This document shows positions 1 through 14,074 of a stretch of 64,000 nucleotides of DNA, one piece after another. Under the pieces are notes generated by a model, which saw only the letters and a list, made by a program, of their open reading frames with translations, was not told the DNA's origin and ran no database searches. Position 1 is the stretch's first letter. The number at the start of each line of letters is the position of its first letter. The DNA is from Paraburkholderia polaris. GTDB taxonomy: Bacteria; Pseudomonadota; Gammaproteobacteria; Burkholderiales; Burkholderiaceae. The stretch is from NCBI RefSeq assembly GCF_012927345.1, contig NZ_JABBGJ010000021.1, positions 93,954 to 157,953 on the forward strand. Direction: 5' to 3'. The position numbers and the translations under genes are program-made.

Positions 1-327
1 CCACGCAGCGGCCGCCCAGTGCCACGTCGTGCCGCCGACCAGCCGCACATACTGTGAGTTGTACGGATAGTCGCCCTTCTGGATCAGGTAATTGTTGGCG
101 GGCGCGTACTCGGGATGCGGCGCGTACGGCGTGGATGGATATGGCGTCGCGAAGTCGGACTTGGCAGGTGAGTTGCGGAAGTTCTCGACGATCTGCCAGC
201 GCGGAACGCGCGGCCCGGCTTCGAGCAAAATCACCGACGCACCGGCCAACGCCATCTGATGTGCAACCAGCCCGCCTGCCACGCCCGACCCGACTACGAC
301 GATGTCGGCGGAATTTGAGTTTGCCAT
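1..327 (-). CDS. GMC-family FAD dehydrogenase, large subunit (N-terminal part only)
   Basis: Reading leftward from an ATG at 327, the frame stays open to the window edge, giving the first 109 residues of a larger protein. It opens with a Rossmann FAD-binding loop (VVVGSGVAGG, then LLEAGPR about 25 residues on) and later carries LVGGTTWHWAA, the GMC-oxidoreductase segment next to the flavin. These are typical of the flavoprotein subunit of membrane gluconate, sorbitol or fructose dehydrogenases, which oxidise sugars or polyols in the periplasm and pass electrons on to cytochrome c. The gene just upstream (448-1107) encodes the matching small subunit, which supports this reading. The substrate cannot be told from this fragment. 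Confidence 0.85.
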   Translation of the reverse strand, partial: MANSNSADIVVVGSGVAGGLVAHQMALAGASVILLEAGPRVPRWQIVENFRNSPAKSDFATPYPSTPYAPHPEYAPANNYLIQKGDYPYNSQYVRLVGGTTWHWAAAAW

Positions 328-447
328 TGTTGCCCTCTTCTTCTGGCTTATCGTTGCTTGCTGGTCCCGCGTGCCGGCGTTTCGTCGAACGACTTGATCA
401 AACGATACGGCGCCACGACGATATGGCACGCGCGAGAGGAACGTCGT

Positions 448-1107
448 TCAGGCGCTCAACGGCTTCTGCGTCCAGTAGAACGGCACGTCGCGGCAATAGG
501 ACGGAATCGTCAGCACGTCCTTGACCGGCTCGAACATCAGCGCTTTTTCATAAGCGACCACGTCCACATGCGGCATGTCGCCCACGAGACCGAGATACCA
601 CGCGCGCATGATCGCGCTTACGGACTTGGCGAGCGCCGGCTGATCGGCCTGCAATGCCTGCGTGACGGTATCGGACGGCACACCGCCATGACCTTGCAGC
701 CACGTGTTGAGGGCGGCGACGTTCTGGGAAAACTGGCTGTCGGATTTGCCGAGGGCGTCGTAGACACGTTTGCCGAGCACGGCGTCGAAGCCCGTGCGAC
801 CGGTAAGACGCTCTGAGAGCGCAAGGAAGGCATCGAGTCCGCCGCCGGCGGGCGCATCGGCGAACGCAGGGGCGATCCACGAGAGCGAGCGGCCCGCACC
901 GGCGAACGCGAGCGCGGCGGCAGTGGCGCATGCGCCCAGCACCCATACTCTGCGCGAGGCCGAGAACGAAAACGAACGCGAGGCTTGAAGCGAAGGCGAC
1001 TGCGAAGGCCTCAGCGAAGAAGGCAACGAAGACGAAGTTGGCGCCGAAAACCCGGCTGAATGCGTCACTGCGTGGTGCGCATCTTTGTTCTTAGAAACAT
1101 CTGTCAT
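448..1107 (-). CDS. Tat-exported small subunit of a membrane FAD-dependent sugar/polyol dehydrogenase (FAD-SLDH family)
   Basis: 219 residues. A Ser-rich N-terminus leads into a twin-arginine signal (SASRRVWVLG followed by an Ala-rich hydrophobic stretch and an AFADAPAG cleavage region). The mature part, with WYLG and a C-terminal segment containing YCRDVPFYWTQKP, resembles the FAD-dependent sorbitol dehydrogenase small subunit family. In that family the small subunit is folded with its flavoprotein and carries it through the Tat pathway. The GMC flavoprotein starts about 120 bases downstream on the same strand, so the two are likely co-transcribed; a cytochrome c subunit would be expected beyond the window. 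The N-terminus before the RR motif is unusually long (about 50 residues), so the start could lie further in. Confidence 0.75.
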   Translation of the reverse strand: MTDVSKNKDAHHAVTHSAGFSAPTSSSLPSSLRPSQSPSLQASRSFSFSASRRVWVLGACATAAALAFAGAGRSLSWIAPAFADAPAGGGLDAFLALSERLTGRTGFDAVLGKRVYDALGKSDSQFSQNVAALNTWLQGHGGVPSDTVTQALQADQPALAKSVSAIMRAWYLGLVGDMPHVDVVAYEKALMFEPVKDVLTIPSYCRDVPFYWTQKPLSA

Positions 1108-1473
1108 GGGGGCTCCAGATGGTGAGTCGATCGTGAGTCATTCTCAACGGGCAACGCGGCCGTGGCGTGATACCGCTCGCGCGTTACGTTGATTTCTCTA
1201 CCCCAAACCTGGTCTGGCGCCGCTTAAGCGGTCTTGTGCGGCTGCATGATGCCGATGCGAGCCGCATTACGTTGTGCTGATGACAGCCTTGTGAAACAGC
1301 TTCACTGCGCGGCGTGCAAGGCGAAAAGCGTATTGCCTGCCAATCGGCTTTCAACTGAAAGCGGCGCGCAAGGCCGTTGCGAAAGACTATAGCGTGTGAC
1401 TCACCCATTCGACAAATGGTGCCCGAAGCGCGAGTAGAATCCGCGACACGGACGTTCTTCCACTCTCGACCTC
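1108..1473. other. Intergenic region between divergent genes, no gene seen
   Basis: 366 bases separating the leftward dehydrogenase genes from the rightward DUF1345 gene, so it must hold promoters for both. A TAGAAT hexamer at 1435-1440, 33 bases before the DUF1345 start, is a possible -10 box, but no convincing -35 box is correctly spaced. No open reading frame here looks real. Confidence 0.4.
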
Positions 1474-2136
1474 ATGCTCACAAAATATTATCCGCAGGTT
1501 CTTCGCAATCGACCACGCATGCTGATCGGCCTCGCCGTCGGTCTCGTGGCCGCGCTGGTGCTCCCCGAACACACACGCCCCATGGTGCGTGTTCTGGCCG
1601 CCTGGGATGCTGCGGTGTGGATCTATCTCGTGCTGATCTGGGTGCACATGGCCTTCGCCGACGAAGGCCGTGTCCGCGAATTCGCACGGCGCGACGATGA
1701 AAACGCAGGCGTGGTGCTGGTCGTGATCTGCATCGCAACGATCGCCAGTATTGCCGCAATCGTGCTCGAACTCGCTTCGGCGAAAGGCACGGCCGGCGCC
1801 TCGACTGCATGGCACTACGTGTTGACCGGCCTCACGATGATCGGCGCATGGTTCATGATCCCGACCATTTTCACGTCGCACTATGCGAGGATTTACTACG
1901 ACGCGGATGCAACGGAGACCGCCCTGCTGTTTCCCGACCACGCGCTCCAGCCGGACTACTGGGACTTCCTGTACTTCTCGTTCACCATCGCCGTGGCCTC
2001 GCAAACCTCGGATGTCGTACTGCGCTCCCGCACGATTCGCCGCGCGGCGCTCGCGCAATCGATTCTGTCGTTCTACTTCAACGTCGCCGTGCTGGGCTTG
2101 TGCGTGAACATCGCAGCGGGCCTGGTCGGCTCTTGA
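1474..2136 (+). CDS. DUF1345 family inner-membrane protein
   Basis: 220 residues with about five hydrophobic segments: near residues 17-30, 45-62, 78-98, 110-130 and 195-218. The pair AWDAAVWIYL and a region with PDYWDFLYFSFTIAVASQTSDV match the DUF1345 family of small proteobacterial membrane proteins, whose function is unknown. The frame has no clear operon partner: the next gene, glgE, begins 476 bases away behind a strong hairpin. No biochemical role is proposed. Confidence 0.75.
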   Translation: MLTKYYPQVLRNRPRMLIGLAVGLVAALVLPEHTRPMVRVLAAWDAAVWIYLVLIWVHMAFADEGRVREFARRDDENAGVVLVVICIATIASIAAIVLELASAKGTAGASTAWHYVLTGLTMIGAWFMIPTIFTSHYARIYYDADATETALLFPDHALQPDYWDFLYFSFTIAVASQTSDVVLRSRTIRRAALAQSILSFYFNVAVLGLCVNIAAGLVGS

Positions 2137-2233
2137 CCCGCCCTTCTTCACTGAAAGTCTTTTCCCTCGCAACGCTTGCCCCGCCGGCCGCCGCTTCGCC
2201 TTTTGCGGCCCCGGCAGGCGGCGCACTCCGCCC

Positions 2234-2270
2234 CGTGTAAAACCCGGACGATGCCCGTCCGTTTTACACG
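2234..2270. terminator. Long imperfect hairpin downstream of the DUF1345 gene
   Basis: A 10-bp perfect outer stem (2234-2243 CGTGTAAAAC with 2261-2270 GTTTTACACG), a CC bulge, a 5-bp inner stem (2246-2250 with 2256-2260) and a 5-base loop. It has no T-run after it on either strand, so it may be a weak terminator or a structured RNA end. It is the only clear structure in the 476 bases without a gene between 2137 and 2612; the rest shows no coding signal. Confidence 0.4.
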
Positions 2271-2612
2271 CAGGCTGTCCGCCAACGCGCCCTCGCCTCT
2301 TCTGGCCGCCGTTCGCGCCTCCCAGTAGGGCGCGCAGGGCACAGGCTTCCCCACCCCTTCGCTTCAGTCCAAAAACGCACTGGCACAACGTTTGCTGCGT
2401 CTTGCGAATAGTTCTGGCCGGACCCGTGCCATCGACGCCTGGCGTCAAAGTACCGCCTACTGGCCAGCGGCGTGACGATCTTTGCACTACATTGACCAGT
2501 ACGCGCCCTCGCTTCAGGCATCGCGCGGTATCCGGCTCTGGAAGCCCAATGAGCGCTGTGATCGCATGTCAATTGCATCCACACCGCAGCAGGACGAATC
2601 TGGAAACGACCG

Positions 2613-5600
2613 ATGGAATCCCAAAACGGGTACGCGCCGCGGATTTACTTTTTTCATTCACTTCTCGTTGGACCGCTCGATGCATGGCCCGCGCAGTTCG
2701 CTCATGCAGCCGGACTGGGCTTCGATCACGCGCTGATCGGCGGCGTCTTCGAGCCGGGCCGGGCGGGTCACGGGCAGGTGGTCGGCAACCATGGCCGGCT
2801 GCATCCCGTGTTCGAGACCCAGCAACCTGCCACGGACGCGATCCGCACGCTCGCGCACACCGCCCGCCAAACTGGTCTGGCCTTGCTGGTGGATCTGGTG
2901 ATCGACCGGATGGCCGCCGATGGTGCGCTGTACGCCGAACATGCCGGCTGGTTCCACCCATTCGAGTCTGAAGAGGCACGGCTCGATCCGCGCCACGTGC
3001 ATCGCGAGGACAACGTCGCGTATGCCAACTTCGACGACGCCGCCAGCCGCGCGGCGATAGTCGACTGGTGGACGCAGCCACTGCTGGCGCTGGCCGATGC
3101 CGGGGTCAGCGGCTTCCGGTTCGATTCGCCGCATCGCGTGCCGGCCGCCGTTTGGCGGCAACTCGGCGGTGCGGTTCGCGCGAAGCATCCTGAGGTGCGT
3201 TTCCTCGCCGCGACGCCGGGTCTCGCCCGCGGCGATCTACTTAGCCTCGAAGGCGCGGGCTTCGACAGCGTGTTCTCGTCGGTGCGCTGGTGGGACTTCC
3301 GCGCCAGCTGGATGGTGGAAGAGCATGCCGCCCTCGCCCGCATCGCCTCACCCATCGCCTTTCCCGAGGCGCCTTACGGCACCCGCCTCGCCGCCGATCT
3401 CAGCGATGCGCACGACGCCGCCATCGTGGAGCGGGCCTACCGGCGCGCGCTGTTCGCTTCGGCCTCGACCGGCACCGGCTGGATGATGCCGATGGGCTTC
3501 GAATACGGCATCGCCGAGCCGATGTCGCAGACACGCGGCGATGCGGCGCAGTTCGCCCTCGCCTGCCAGTCGAAGCCCTTCGATCTCTCGGAACGGATCA
3601 GCCATGCGAACGAGGTGGTGCGCAATACGAAGACGCTGCATGCCAACGGCGAATTGCGCCCGCTAAGCGGGCCCGGCGCGCCCGCAGCGGTGTTGCTGCG
3701 GGCCGACACGCCCGATCTGCGCAACGCCGGCGAAGCCGTCCTGATCGCTATCAATCCCGAACTCGGCGCGCCTGTGCGCGTCGATCCCGCCCGCTTCCTC
3801 ACGGGCGTACCGGGCAACTTCACGCGCTTCGTCCCGCTCGACGCGCCCGGGCATGCCACGCCCGCCGGGCTGACGCCGTTCACGCTCGCACCCGGCGCAG
3901 TCCGTTTGTTCCGCGGGGTCGCCGATAAACCGATCCGTCTCGCGCCGCCGATCGACAAGGCGAACAGCAAGCGCAGCGGTCGCAAGATCGTGCTCGAAGC
4001 GATCAACGCGCCGCGCGTGGCGATCGAGAGCGTGACGCCCTCGGTCGACCACGGGCGCTTTCCCGCCAAGCGCACGGTGGGCGAGCAAGTTGAAATCACC
4101 GCCGCGATCTTCGCGGAGGGTCACGACAAGATCGCCGCCGCCGTGGTCTGGCGCGCCGCCGACGAAACCGCCTGGCACGAAGTACCCATGAGCCCGGCAC
4201 AGCCGGCCGGCCTCGATATCTGGAAAGCGCGCATTCCGCTGGAACGCCTCGGCCGCCACGAATTCACAGTAATCGCATGGCGCGACGACTTCGCGTCGCT
4301 GGTCGAGCATATCCAGAAGAAGCTGAAAGCGGGCCAAACCGTCGAGCTCGAACTCGACGAAGCCGCGCATCTGTTCGCCCTGGTGCTCGCCGAAGTGGAA
4401 ACCGCAGAAGGCGCGGACGGTACGACAAGCAAGCCGCTCGACCATATCGTCAAGGTCTTCACCAAGGCCGACGCCGAAACGAAGCTCGCATTGATCCTCG
4501 CGCCGACCACCGCGAAGGCGATGACCGCCGCGCGCCACCGCCCGTTCCTGAGCCGCGATCCAATCGTCTACAAGATCGACGCCGATCGGACCGCCGCGCA
4601 TTTCGCCAGCTGGTACGAAATCTTCCCGCGTTCGATGAGCGACGACGAATCGCGTCACGGCACCTTCGCTGACGTCGTCACGAAACTGCCGCGCATCCGC
4701 GACATGGGCTTCGACGTGCTGTACTTCCCGCCGATCCACCCGATCGGCATCGCGAACCGCAAAGGCCGCAACAACACGCTGAATGCGCAACCGGGAGATG
4801 TTGGCAGCCCGTACGCGATCGGCGGGGTCGAAGGCGGCCACACCGCCGTGCATCCCGAACTCGGCACGCTCGACGACTTCAAGCAGATGCTGGCCGCCGC
4901 CCACGCGCACGGCCTCGAAATCGCGCTCGACTTCGCGATCCAGTGCTCGCCGGACCACCCGTGGCTGAAAGAACATCCGACGTGGTTCGCCTGGCGCCCG
5001 GACGGCACGCTGCGTTATGCGGAAAATCCGCCGAAGAAGTATCAGGACATCGTCAATCCCGACTTCTATGCGCACGACGCCAAGCCTGATTTGTGGCTCG
5101 CGCTGCGCGACGTCTTCCTGTTCTGGATCGAAGCCGGCGTGCACATTTTCCGCGTGGACAATCCGCATACCAAACCGCTGCCGTTCTGGGAATGGGTGAT
5201 CGACGATGTGCGCTCGCGCTATCCCGACACGATCTTCCTCGCCGAAGCCTTCACGCGGCCACGCATGATGAACCGCCTCGGCAAGATCGGCTTCTCGCAG
5301 TCGTACACGTATTTCACGTGGCGCGAGTCGAAGCGCGACTTCATCGAGTACATGACCGAACTCACGCAAAGCAGCGCGCGTGATTTCTACCGGCCGAATT
5401 TCTTTGTCAATACGCCGGATATCAACCCGCGGCATTTGCAGTCGTCGGGGCGTTCGGGCTTTCTGATTCGGGCCGCGTTGGCCTCCACGCTGGCCGGTTT
5501 ATGGGGCGTGTATAGCGGTTTCGAATTGTGCGAGGCCGCCGCGCTGCCGAACAGCGAGGAATATCTCGACTCCGAGAAGTATCAGTTGCGCGCGTGGGAC

Positions 5601-6061
5601 TGGAACCGGCCCGGCAATATCGTCGGCGAGATCAGTGCGTTGAACCGGATTCGCCGCGCGAACCCGGCGCTGCAAACGCATCTCGGTCTCACGTTCCTCA
5701 CCGCGCACAACGACAACATCCTATTCTTCGAAAAAGCCACCGAAGCGCGCGACAACGTCATCCTGGTGGCAATCAATCTTGACCCGTTCAACGAACAGGG
5801 CGCGGATATCGAATTGTCGTGGGACACTTTCAAGCACTGGAATCTGCACGACCATGGCGCGCTGGAAGTGACCGATCAGATGACCGGTGCGCGTTTCGAA
5901 TGGCACGGCCGCTGGCAGCACATCCGGCTCGGTTCGGGCCAGCCGTTTTCGATCTGGCGCATCGCGCCGCTCGGCGGCTTGCCCGCTGAACGCCCAGATG
6001 ATGCCGACAGCGACTATCACGCAGACGACGCTGGCAACCCAACCCCTACGGAAGGTGCGAC

Positions 6062-6065
<4 letters not shown>
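2613..6065 (+). CDS. glgE: Alpha-1,4-glucan:maltose-1-phosphate maltosyltransferase with an extra N-terminal GH13-like domain
   Basis: GlgE transfers maltosyl units from maltose-1-phosphate to growing alpha-1,4-glucan. At 1150 residues this is far longer than the usual 660-700. Residues about 430 to 1120 are the GlgE proper: an N-terminal beta-rich domain, then the GH13 barrel with the nucleophile D849 in FRVDNPHTKP and acid/base E878 in LAEAFTRPRMM. Residues 1-430 are a second GH13-like barrel. Its nucleophile position keeps an aspartate (D171, GFRFDSPH), but the acid/base position reads FLAATP, with alanine 200 where glutamate belongs, so it is probably not catalytic. First gene of the operon; its TGA overlaps the ATG of treS by four bases. 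Confidence 0.93.
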
Positions 6066-9515
<3,450 letters not shown>

Positions 9516-9523
<8 letters not shown>

Positions 9524-11726
9524 GCATGACCCGGCCGCAGGCCTCCAACCGCTGGATATCGACGCGCTCGTTGAAGCGCGTCACCCCGATCCTTTCTCGC
9601 AGCTCGGCATGCATCAGACGGACGCAGGTCCGGTGGTGCGCGCGCTGTTGCCGAACGCCACGCACGTTACCGTGATTTCACGCGCCGACGGCACAACGCT
9701 CGGCGCGCTCGAGCAACTCAGGCCGGGGCTGTTTGCCGGTCGCGTCACGTCGGCGGCGCCCTATCGGCTGCGCATCGACTGGCACGGCACCGTGCAGGAA
9801 ATCGAGGACACGTATTCGTTCGGCCCCGTTCTCGGCGACGAGCCGTTGGGCCGTCTCGCCGGCGGCGACCCGTACGCCGTGCTCGAATGCCTCGGCTCAC
9901 GCCCGATGGAAGTGGACGGCGTGCCGGGCGTGCGCTTTGCCGTATGGGCGCCGAATGCGCGACGCGTATCGGTGGTCGGCGACTTCAATTCGTGGGATGG
10001 GCGCCGTCATCCGATGCGGCTGCGTCATCAGGCCGGTGTATGGGAATTGTTTGTGCCGCGCGTCGGCGCGGGCACGCGCTACAAGTACGAATTGCTCGCT
10101 CGTGATGGCCATCCGCTGCCCCTAAAAGCCGATCCGTGCGCCATGCAAACGGAAAGGCCGCCGGGCACCGCCTCGGTGGTCGCGCATGTCGACGAGATCG
10201 AGCAGTTTGCGTGGACCGACCAGGACTGGATTCAGTCGCGCGCCGCCAAACAGACCCCGCGCGCACCGATCTCGATCTACGAAGTGCATGCCGAATCGTG
10301 GCTGCGCGTCGCCGAAGAAGGTCAACGCGGCCTCACCTGGGAAGAACTCGCCGAGCGGCTGATTCCTTACGTGAAAAGCATGGGCTTCACGCACGTCGAG
10401 TTCATGCCGATTGCCGAGCATCCGTTCGGCGGTTCGTGGGGCTATCAGCCACTCGGACAGTTCGCGCCATCCGCTCGCTTCGGCAAGCCTGAGCAGTTCG
10501 CCCTGTTCGTTGACAAAGCGCACGCGGCTGGACTCGGCGTGTTTCTCGACTGGGTGCCGGCGCACTTTCCGAACGACGCGCATGGTTTGATCGACTTCGA
10601 CGGCACGCCGCTCTACGAGCACGCCGATCCGCGCGAAGGCTATCACCAGGACTGGAACACGATGATCTACAACCTCGGCCGCAACGAGGTGAGCGCGTTC
10701 CTGGTGGCGTCGGGTCTCGCTTGGTTGAAGCGCTATCACGTCGACGGCCTGCGCGTGGATGCGGTCGCCTCGATGCTGTATCGCGACTATTCGCGCGCCG
10801 CCGATGAGTGGGTGCCGAATATCTACGGCGGGCGTGAAAATCTCGAATCGATCGCGTTCCTGAAGCGGCTGAATCATGAAGTCGGCTATGTGCCCGGCGT
10901 ACCGGGCGCAATCACGATCGCCGAAGAATCGACTGCGTGGCCAGGCGTGACGGCGCGCGTCGAAGACGGCGGCCTCGGCTTCCAGTTCAAGTGGAACATG
11001 GGCTGGATGCACGACACGCTGCACTTCATGGAGGAGGACCCGGTCTACCGCCAATACCATCACCACATGATGACGTTCGGGATGGTGTACGCATATTCCG
11101 AGCGCTTCGTGCTGCCGCTCTCGCACGACGAAGTGGTGCACGGCAAAGGCTCCCTGCTCGGCAAGATGCCCGGCGACCGGTGGCAGAAGTTCGCCAACCT
11201 GCGCGCGTACTTTGGCTTCATGTGGACGCATCCGGGCAAGAAGCTGTTGTTCATGGGCGGCGAATTCGGCCAGATGGCGGAATTCGATCACGACACGTCG
11301 CCGCACTGGCATCTGCTCGACGATCCGAACCATCACGGCGTGCAGAAATTGGTGCGCGACCTGAACCATCTGTACCTCCAGGAGCCCGCGCTGCATTTGC
11401 TCGACAGCGAGCCGGGCGGCTTCGAATGGCTGATCGGCGACGACAGCGCCAACAGCGTGTACGCCTATCGCCGTACCGACGGCGCGGGCCGCGAACTCGT
11501 GGTGATCTGCAATATGACGCCGGTGCCGCGGGTCGGTTACCGGATGGGGATGCCGCGCGGCGGCCGCTGGGCAGAAGTGCTGAATACGGATGCCGGCGTG
11601 TACGGCGGCTCGAACATGGGCAACGGCGGCCTGATTCACACCGACGAAATCTCGAGCCACGGCTGGCCGCATTCCGCTGCACTGACGTTACCGCCTTTGG
11701 CGACGATCGTTTTGCGGGCGGATTGA
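9516..11726 (+). CDS. glgB: 1,4-alpha-glucan branching enzyme
   Basis: 736 residues, the normal length for a two-N-domain GlgB. It introduces alpha-1,6 branches into linear glucan made by GlgE. Visible parts are a CBM48-type domain (RFAVWAPNARRVSVVGDFN, near 140), the GH13 barrel with nucleophile D415 (DGLRVDAVASML), acid/base E470 (TIAEEST) and the PLSHDEVVHGKGSL segment, and a C-terminal beta domain. The start lies inside the end of treS. A strong GC-rich hairpin follows the stop, before glgX. Confidence 0.96.
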
Positions 11727-11742
11727 TGGAAGGGTTGTAAGG

Positions 11743-11772
11743 CGAGCGCGCGGCGGCCAGGCCGCGCGCTCG
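11743..11772 (+). terminator. Perfect 12-bp GC-rich hairpin between glgB and glgX
   Basis: Arms 11743-11754 (CGAGCGCGCGGC) and 11761-11772 (GCCGCGCGCTCG) pair perfectly round a GGCCAG loop. There is no T-run after it. It lies inside the operon, 16 bases after the glgB stop and 52 before the glgX start, so it may be a partial terminator or an mRNA end-protecting structure that sets different levels for the glgE-treS-glgB and glgX-treY halves. Confidence 0.5.
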
Positions 11773-11824
11773 TTGCATGAAGTCCCACGATAGCGTTCAT
11801 AAAACAGAACAAGGAAGGGGAATC

Positions 11825-14044
11825 ATGTCGCATGCAATGCCCGACCGGCTTCTGCCCGGCTCGCCCTATCCGCTCGGCGCCAGCTGGGATGGCCTCGGCG
11901 TCAACTTTGCGGTGTTCTCGGCGAATGCGCAGAAAATCGAGCTTTGCCTGTTCGATCCCACCGGTCGCAAGGAACTCAGGCGTTTCACGCTGCCCGAGTG
12001 CACTGACGAAGTCTGGCACGGCTATTTGCCCAACGCACATCCCGGCACTGCATACGGTTTTCGCGCACATGGGGCGTATCAGCCGCAGCATGGGCATCGC
12101 TTCAATCCGCACAAGCTATTGCTCGATCCGTATGCACGCAAACTGGTCGGGCAGTTTCGCTGGTCTGACGCGCTGTTCGGCTATCGCGTGCATTCGAATC
12201 GCGCCGATCTTTCAATCGACCGCCGCGATTCGGCGCCGGCCATGCCGAAGTGCGTCGTGATCGACGAAGCCTTCGACTGGTCGCACGACAAGCGTCCGAA
12301 TGTGCCGTGGGGCGAAACCATCCTCTACGAGGCGCATGTGCGCGGCGTGTCGATGTTGCGCCCCGATTTGCGGCAGCACGAACGCGGCACATTCGCCGCG
12401 CTGGCTTCGCCGGAGTTCATTGAGCATTTGCTGAAGCTCGGCGTGACCGCCGTCGAATTGCTGCCCGTGCATGCGTTTCTGAACGACCGCTTTCTGGTGG
12501 AGCGCGGGCTGCGCAATTACTGGGGTTACAACACCGCGGCATTTTTTGCACCGGAGCCGTCGTATCTGAGCACGCACCGGCTCGATGAAATGCGCATCGC
12601 CGTGCGTCAGTTGCACGCGGCCGGCATCGAAGTGATTCTCGACGTGGTCTACAACCACACCTGCGAAGGCAACGAGATGGGGCCGACCGTCTCGTGGCGC
12701 GGCCTCGACAATGCGAGCTACTACCGCCTGATTCCCGGCGACGAACGCCACCATATCAACGACACCGGCTGCGGCAATACCGTGAACCTGCCGCATCCGC
12801 GTGTACTGCAGATGGTGATGGATTCGCTGCGCTACTGGTCGACGAAGTTCAATATCGACGGCTTCCGTTTCGATCTCGGCGTGACGCTCGGCCGCGAACA
12901 ACACGGCTTCGATCCCGGCTCCGGTTTCTTCGACGCATTGCGCCAGGACCCGATCCTGTCGCAACGCAAGCTGATTTCCGAGCCATGGGACATTGGGCCT
13001 GGCGGTTACCAACTCGGCAATCATCCGCCGGGGTTCGCCGAATGGAACGACCGTTTCCGCGACACGGTGCGCCGTTTCTGGCGCGGCGATGCGGGACTGC
13101 GGCCCGATCTTGCCGCGCGTCTAACCGGTTCAGCCGATCTGTTCAACCGGCGCTTCAGGAAGCCGTGGGCATCCGTCAACTTTGTCACGTCACATGACGG
13201 CTTTACGCTCGCCGATGTCACCGCGTACGAGCACAAGCACAACGAGGCGAATCGCGAAGACAACAACGACGGCCACAATGAAAACTGCAGTCGCAATTGG
13301 GGCGTAGAAGGCGCGACCGACGCTCCGGTCATCCTCGAAACCCGCAAGCGCGTGGCCCGCTCGCTGATCGCGACGCTGCTGATGGCGCTCGGCACGCCCA
13401 TGATGCTGGCAGGCGACGAAACGCTGCGTACGCAGAACGGTAACAACAATGCGTACTGCCAGGATAACGAACTATCATGGCTCGACTGGGAGCGCGCGGA
13501 GTCGCTCGACGGCCGCCAGATGACTGCGTTCATCGCGCGCGTGATCGCGCTGCGCAAACAGCATCCGTTGCTACGCGAAACGCGTTTTTTGTTCGGCGAC
13601 CGCGAAGTGTTGCCGGGTCTGTTCGATGTCGGCTGGTTCGATGAACACGGCGATCCACTTACCATCGAAGCCTGGCAGGACCCTGAAGGCCGCGCGTTCA
13701 CGCTGCGTCGCGCGGGTCCAGGCTTGAATGGCGAAACGGAAGTATTGTTGATGATGCTCAACGCAGCGGACGAAACGCAGCGCTTTACGCCTCCTGCACC
13801 ACATCTGGAATGGCATGTGCTGTTAGACACTGCTGAGCCGGAAAGCGCGCCGCATCGGTTGGCGGTGGCAGAGGTCGAAGTGGCCGGGCATAGCCTTGTG
13901 ATGCTGGCGGCGCAACCGGTGGGCGAAGCGGATTGGCAGGCGGGCTGGAAGGCCGGCGCGCAGCACGGGCCGCGGCTGCTGACCGCCCTGCCGCCCGATC
14001 CGGGTGAGCATCCGCCGAGCAGCGATGCGTCGCCGACCACGTAG
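11825..14044 (+). CDS. glgX: Glycogen debranching enzyme (isoamylase type)
   Basis: 739 residues from the ATG at 11825, chosen because GGAAGGGG lies just before it and the family sequence (LLPGSPYPLGASWDGLGVNFAVFS) begins here; a longer frame opens at 11777. GlgX hydrolyses alpha-1,6 branches to release malto-oligosaccharides. It has a CBM48 N-domain and a GH13 barrel with D350 (GFRFDLGVTLGRE), E386 (ISEPWDIGPGGYQLG) and D458 (TSHDGFTLADV). The linear chains released are substrates for TreY and MalQ encoded downstream. The last 30 residues are a Pro/Ala-rich tail. Confidence 0.95.
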   Translation: MSHAMPDRLLPGSPYPLGASWDGLGVNFAVFSANAQKIELCLFDPTGRKELRRFTLPECTDEVWHGYLPNAHPGTAYGFRAHGAYQPQHGHRFNPHKLLLDPYARKLVGQFRWSDALFGYRVHSNRADLSIDRRDSAPAMPKCVVIDEAFDWSHDKRPNVPWGETILYEAHVRGVSMLRPDLRQHERGTFAALASPEFIEHLLKLGVTAVELLPVHAFLNDRFLVERGLRNYWGYNTAAFFAPEPSYLSTHRLDEMRIAVRQLHAAGIEVILDVVYNHTCEGNEMGPTVSWRGLDNASYYRLIPGDERHHINDTGCGNTVNLPHPRVLQMVMDSLRYWSTKFNIDGFRFDLGVTLGREQHGFDPGSGFFDALRQDPILSQRKLISEPWDIGPGGYQLGNHPPGFAEWNDRFRDTVRRFWRGDAGLRPDLAARLTGSADLFNRRFRKPWASVNFVTSHDGFTLADVTAYEHKHNEANREDNNDGHNENCSRNWGVEGATDAPVILETRKRVARSLIATLLMALGTPMMLAGDETLRTQNGNNNAYCQDNELSWLDWERAESLDGRQMTAFIARVIALRKQHPLLRETRFLFGDREVLPGLFDVGWFDEHGDPLTIEAWQDPEGRAFTLRRAGPGLNGETEVLLMMLNAADETQRFTPPAPHLEWHVLLDTAEPESAPHRLAVAEVEVAGHSLVMLAAQPVGEADWQAGWKAGAQHGPRLLTALPPDPGEHPPSSDASPTT

Positions 14045-14074
14045 GCGAGCAGCAAAAACGAATGGTGATGAATC

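Noticed and set aside
3663..5435. 590-codon open frame on the minus strand opposite glgE
   Set aside because: Antisense frame of a high-G+C gene; no recognisable family, and the opposite strand is clearly glgE.
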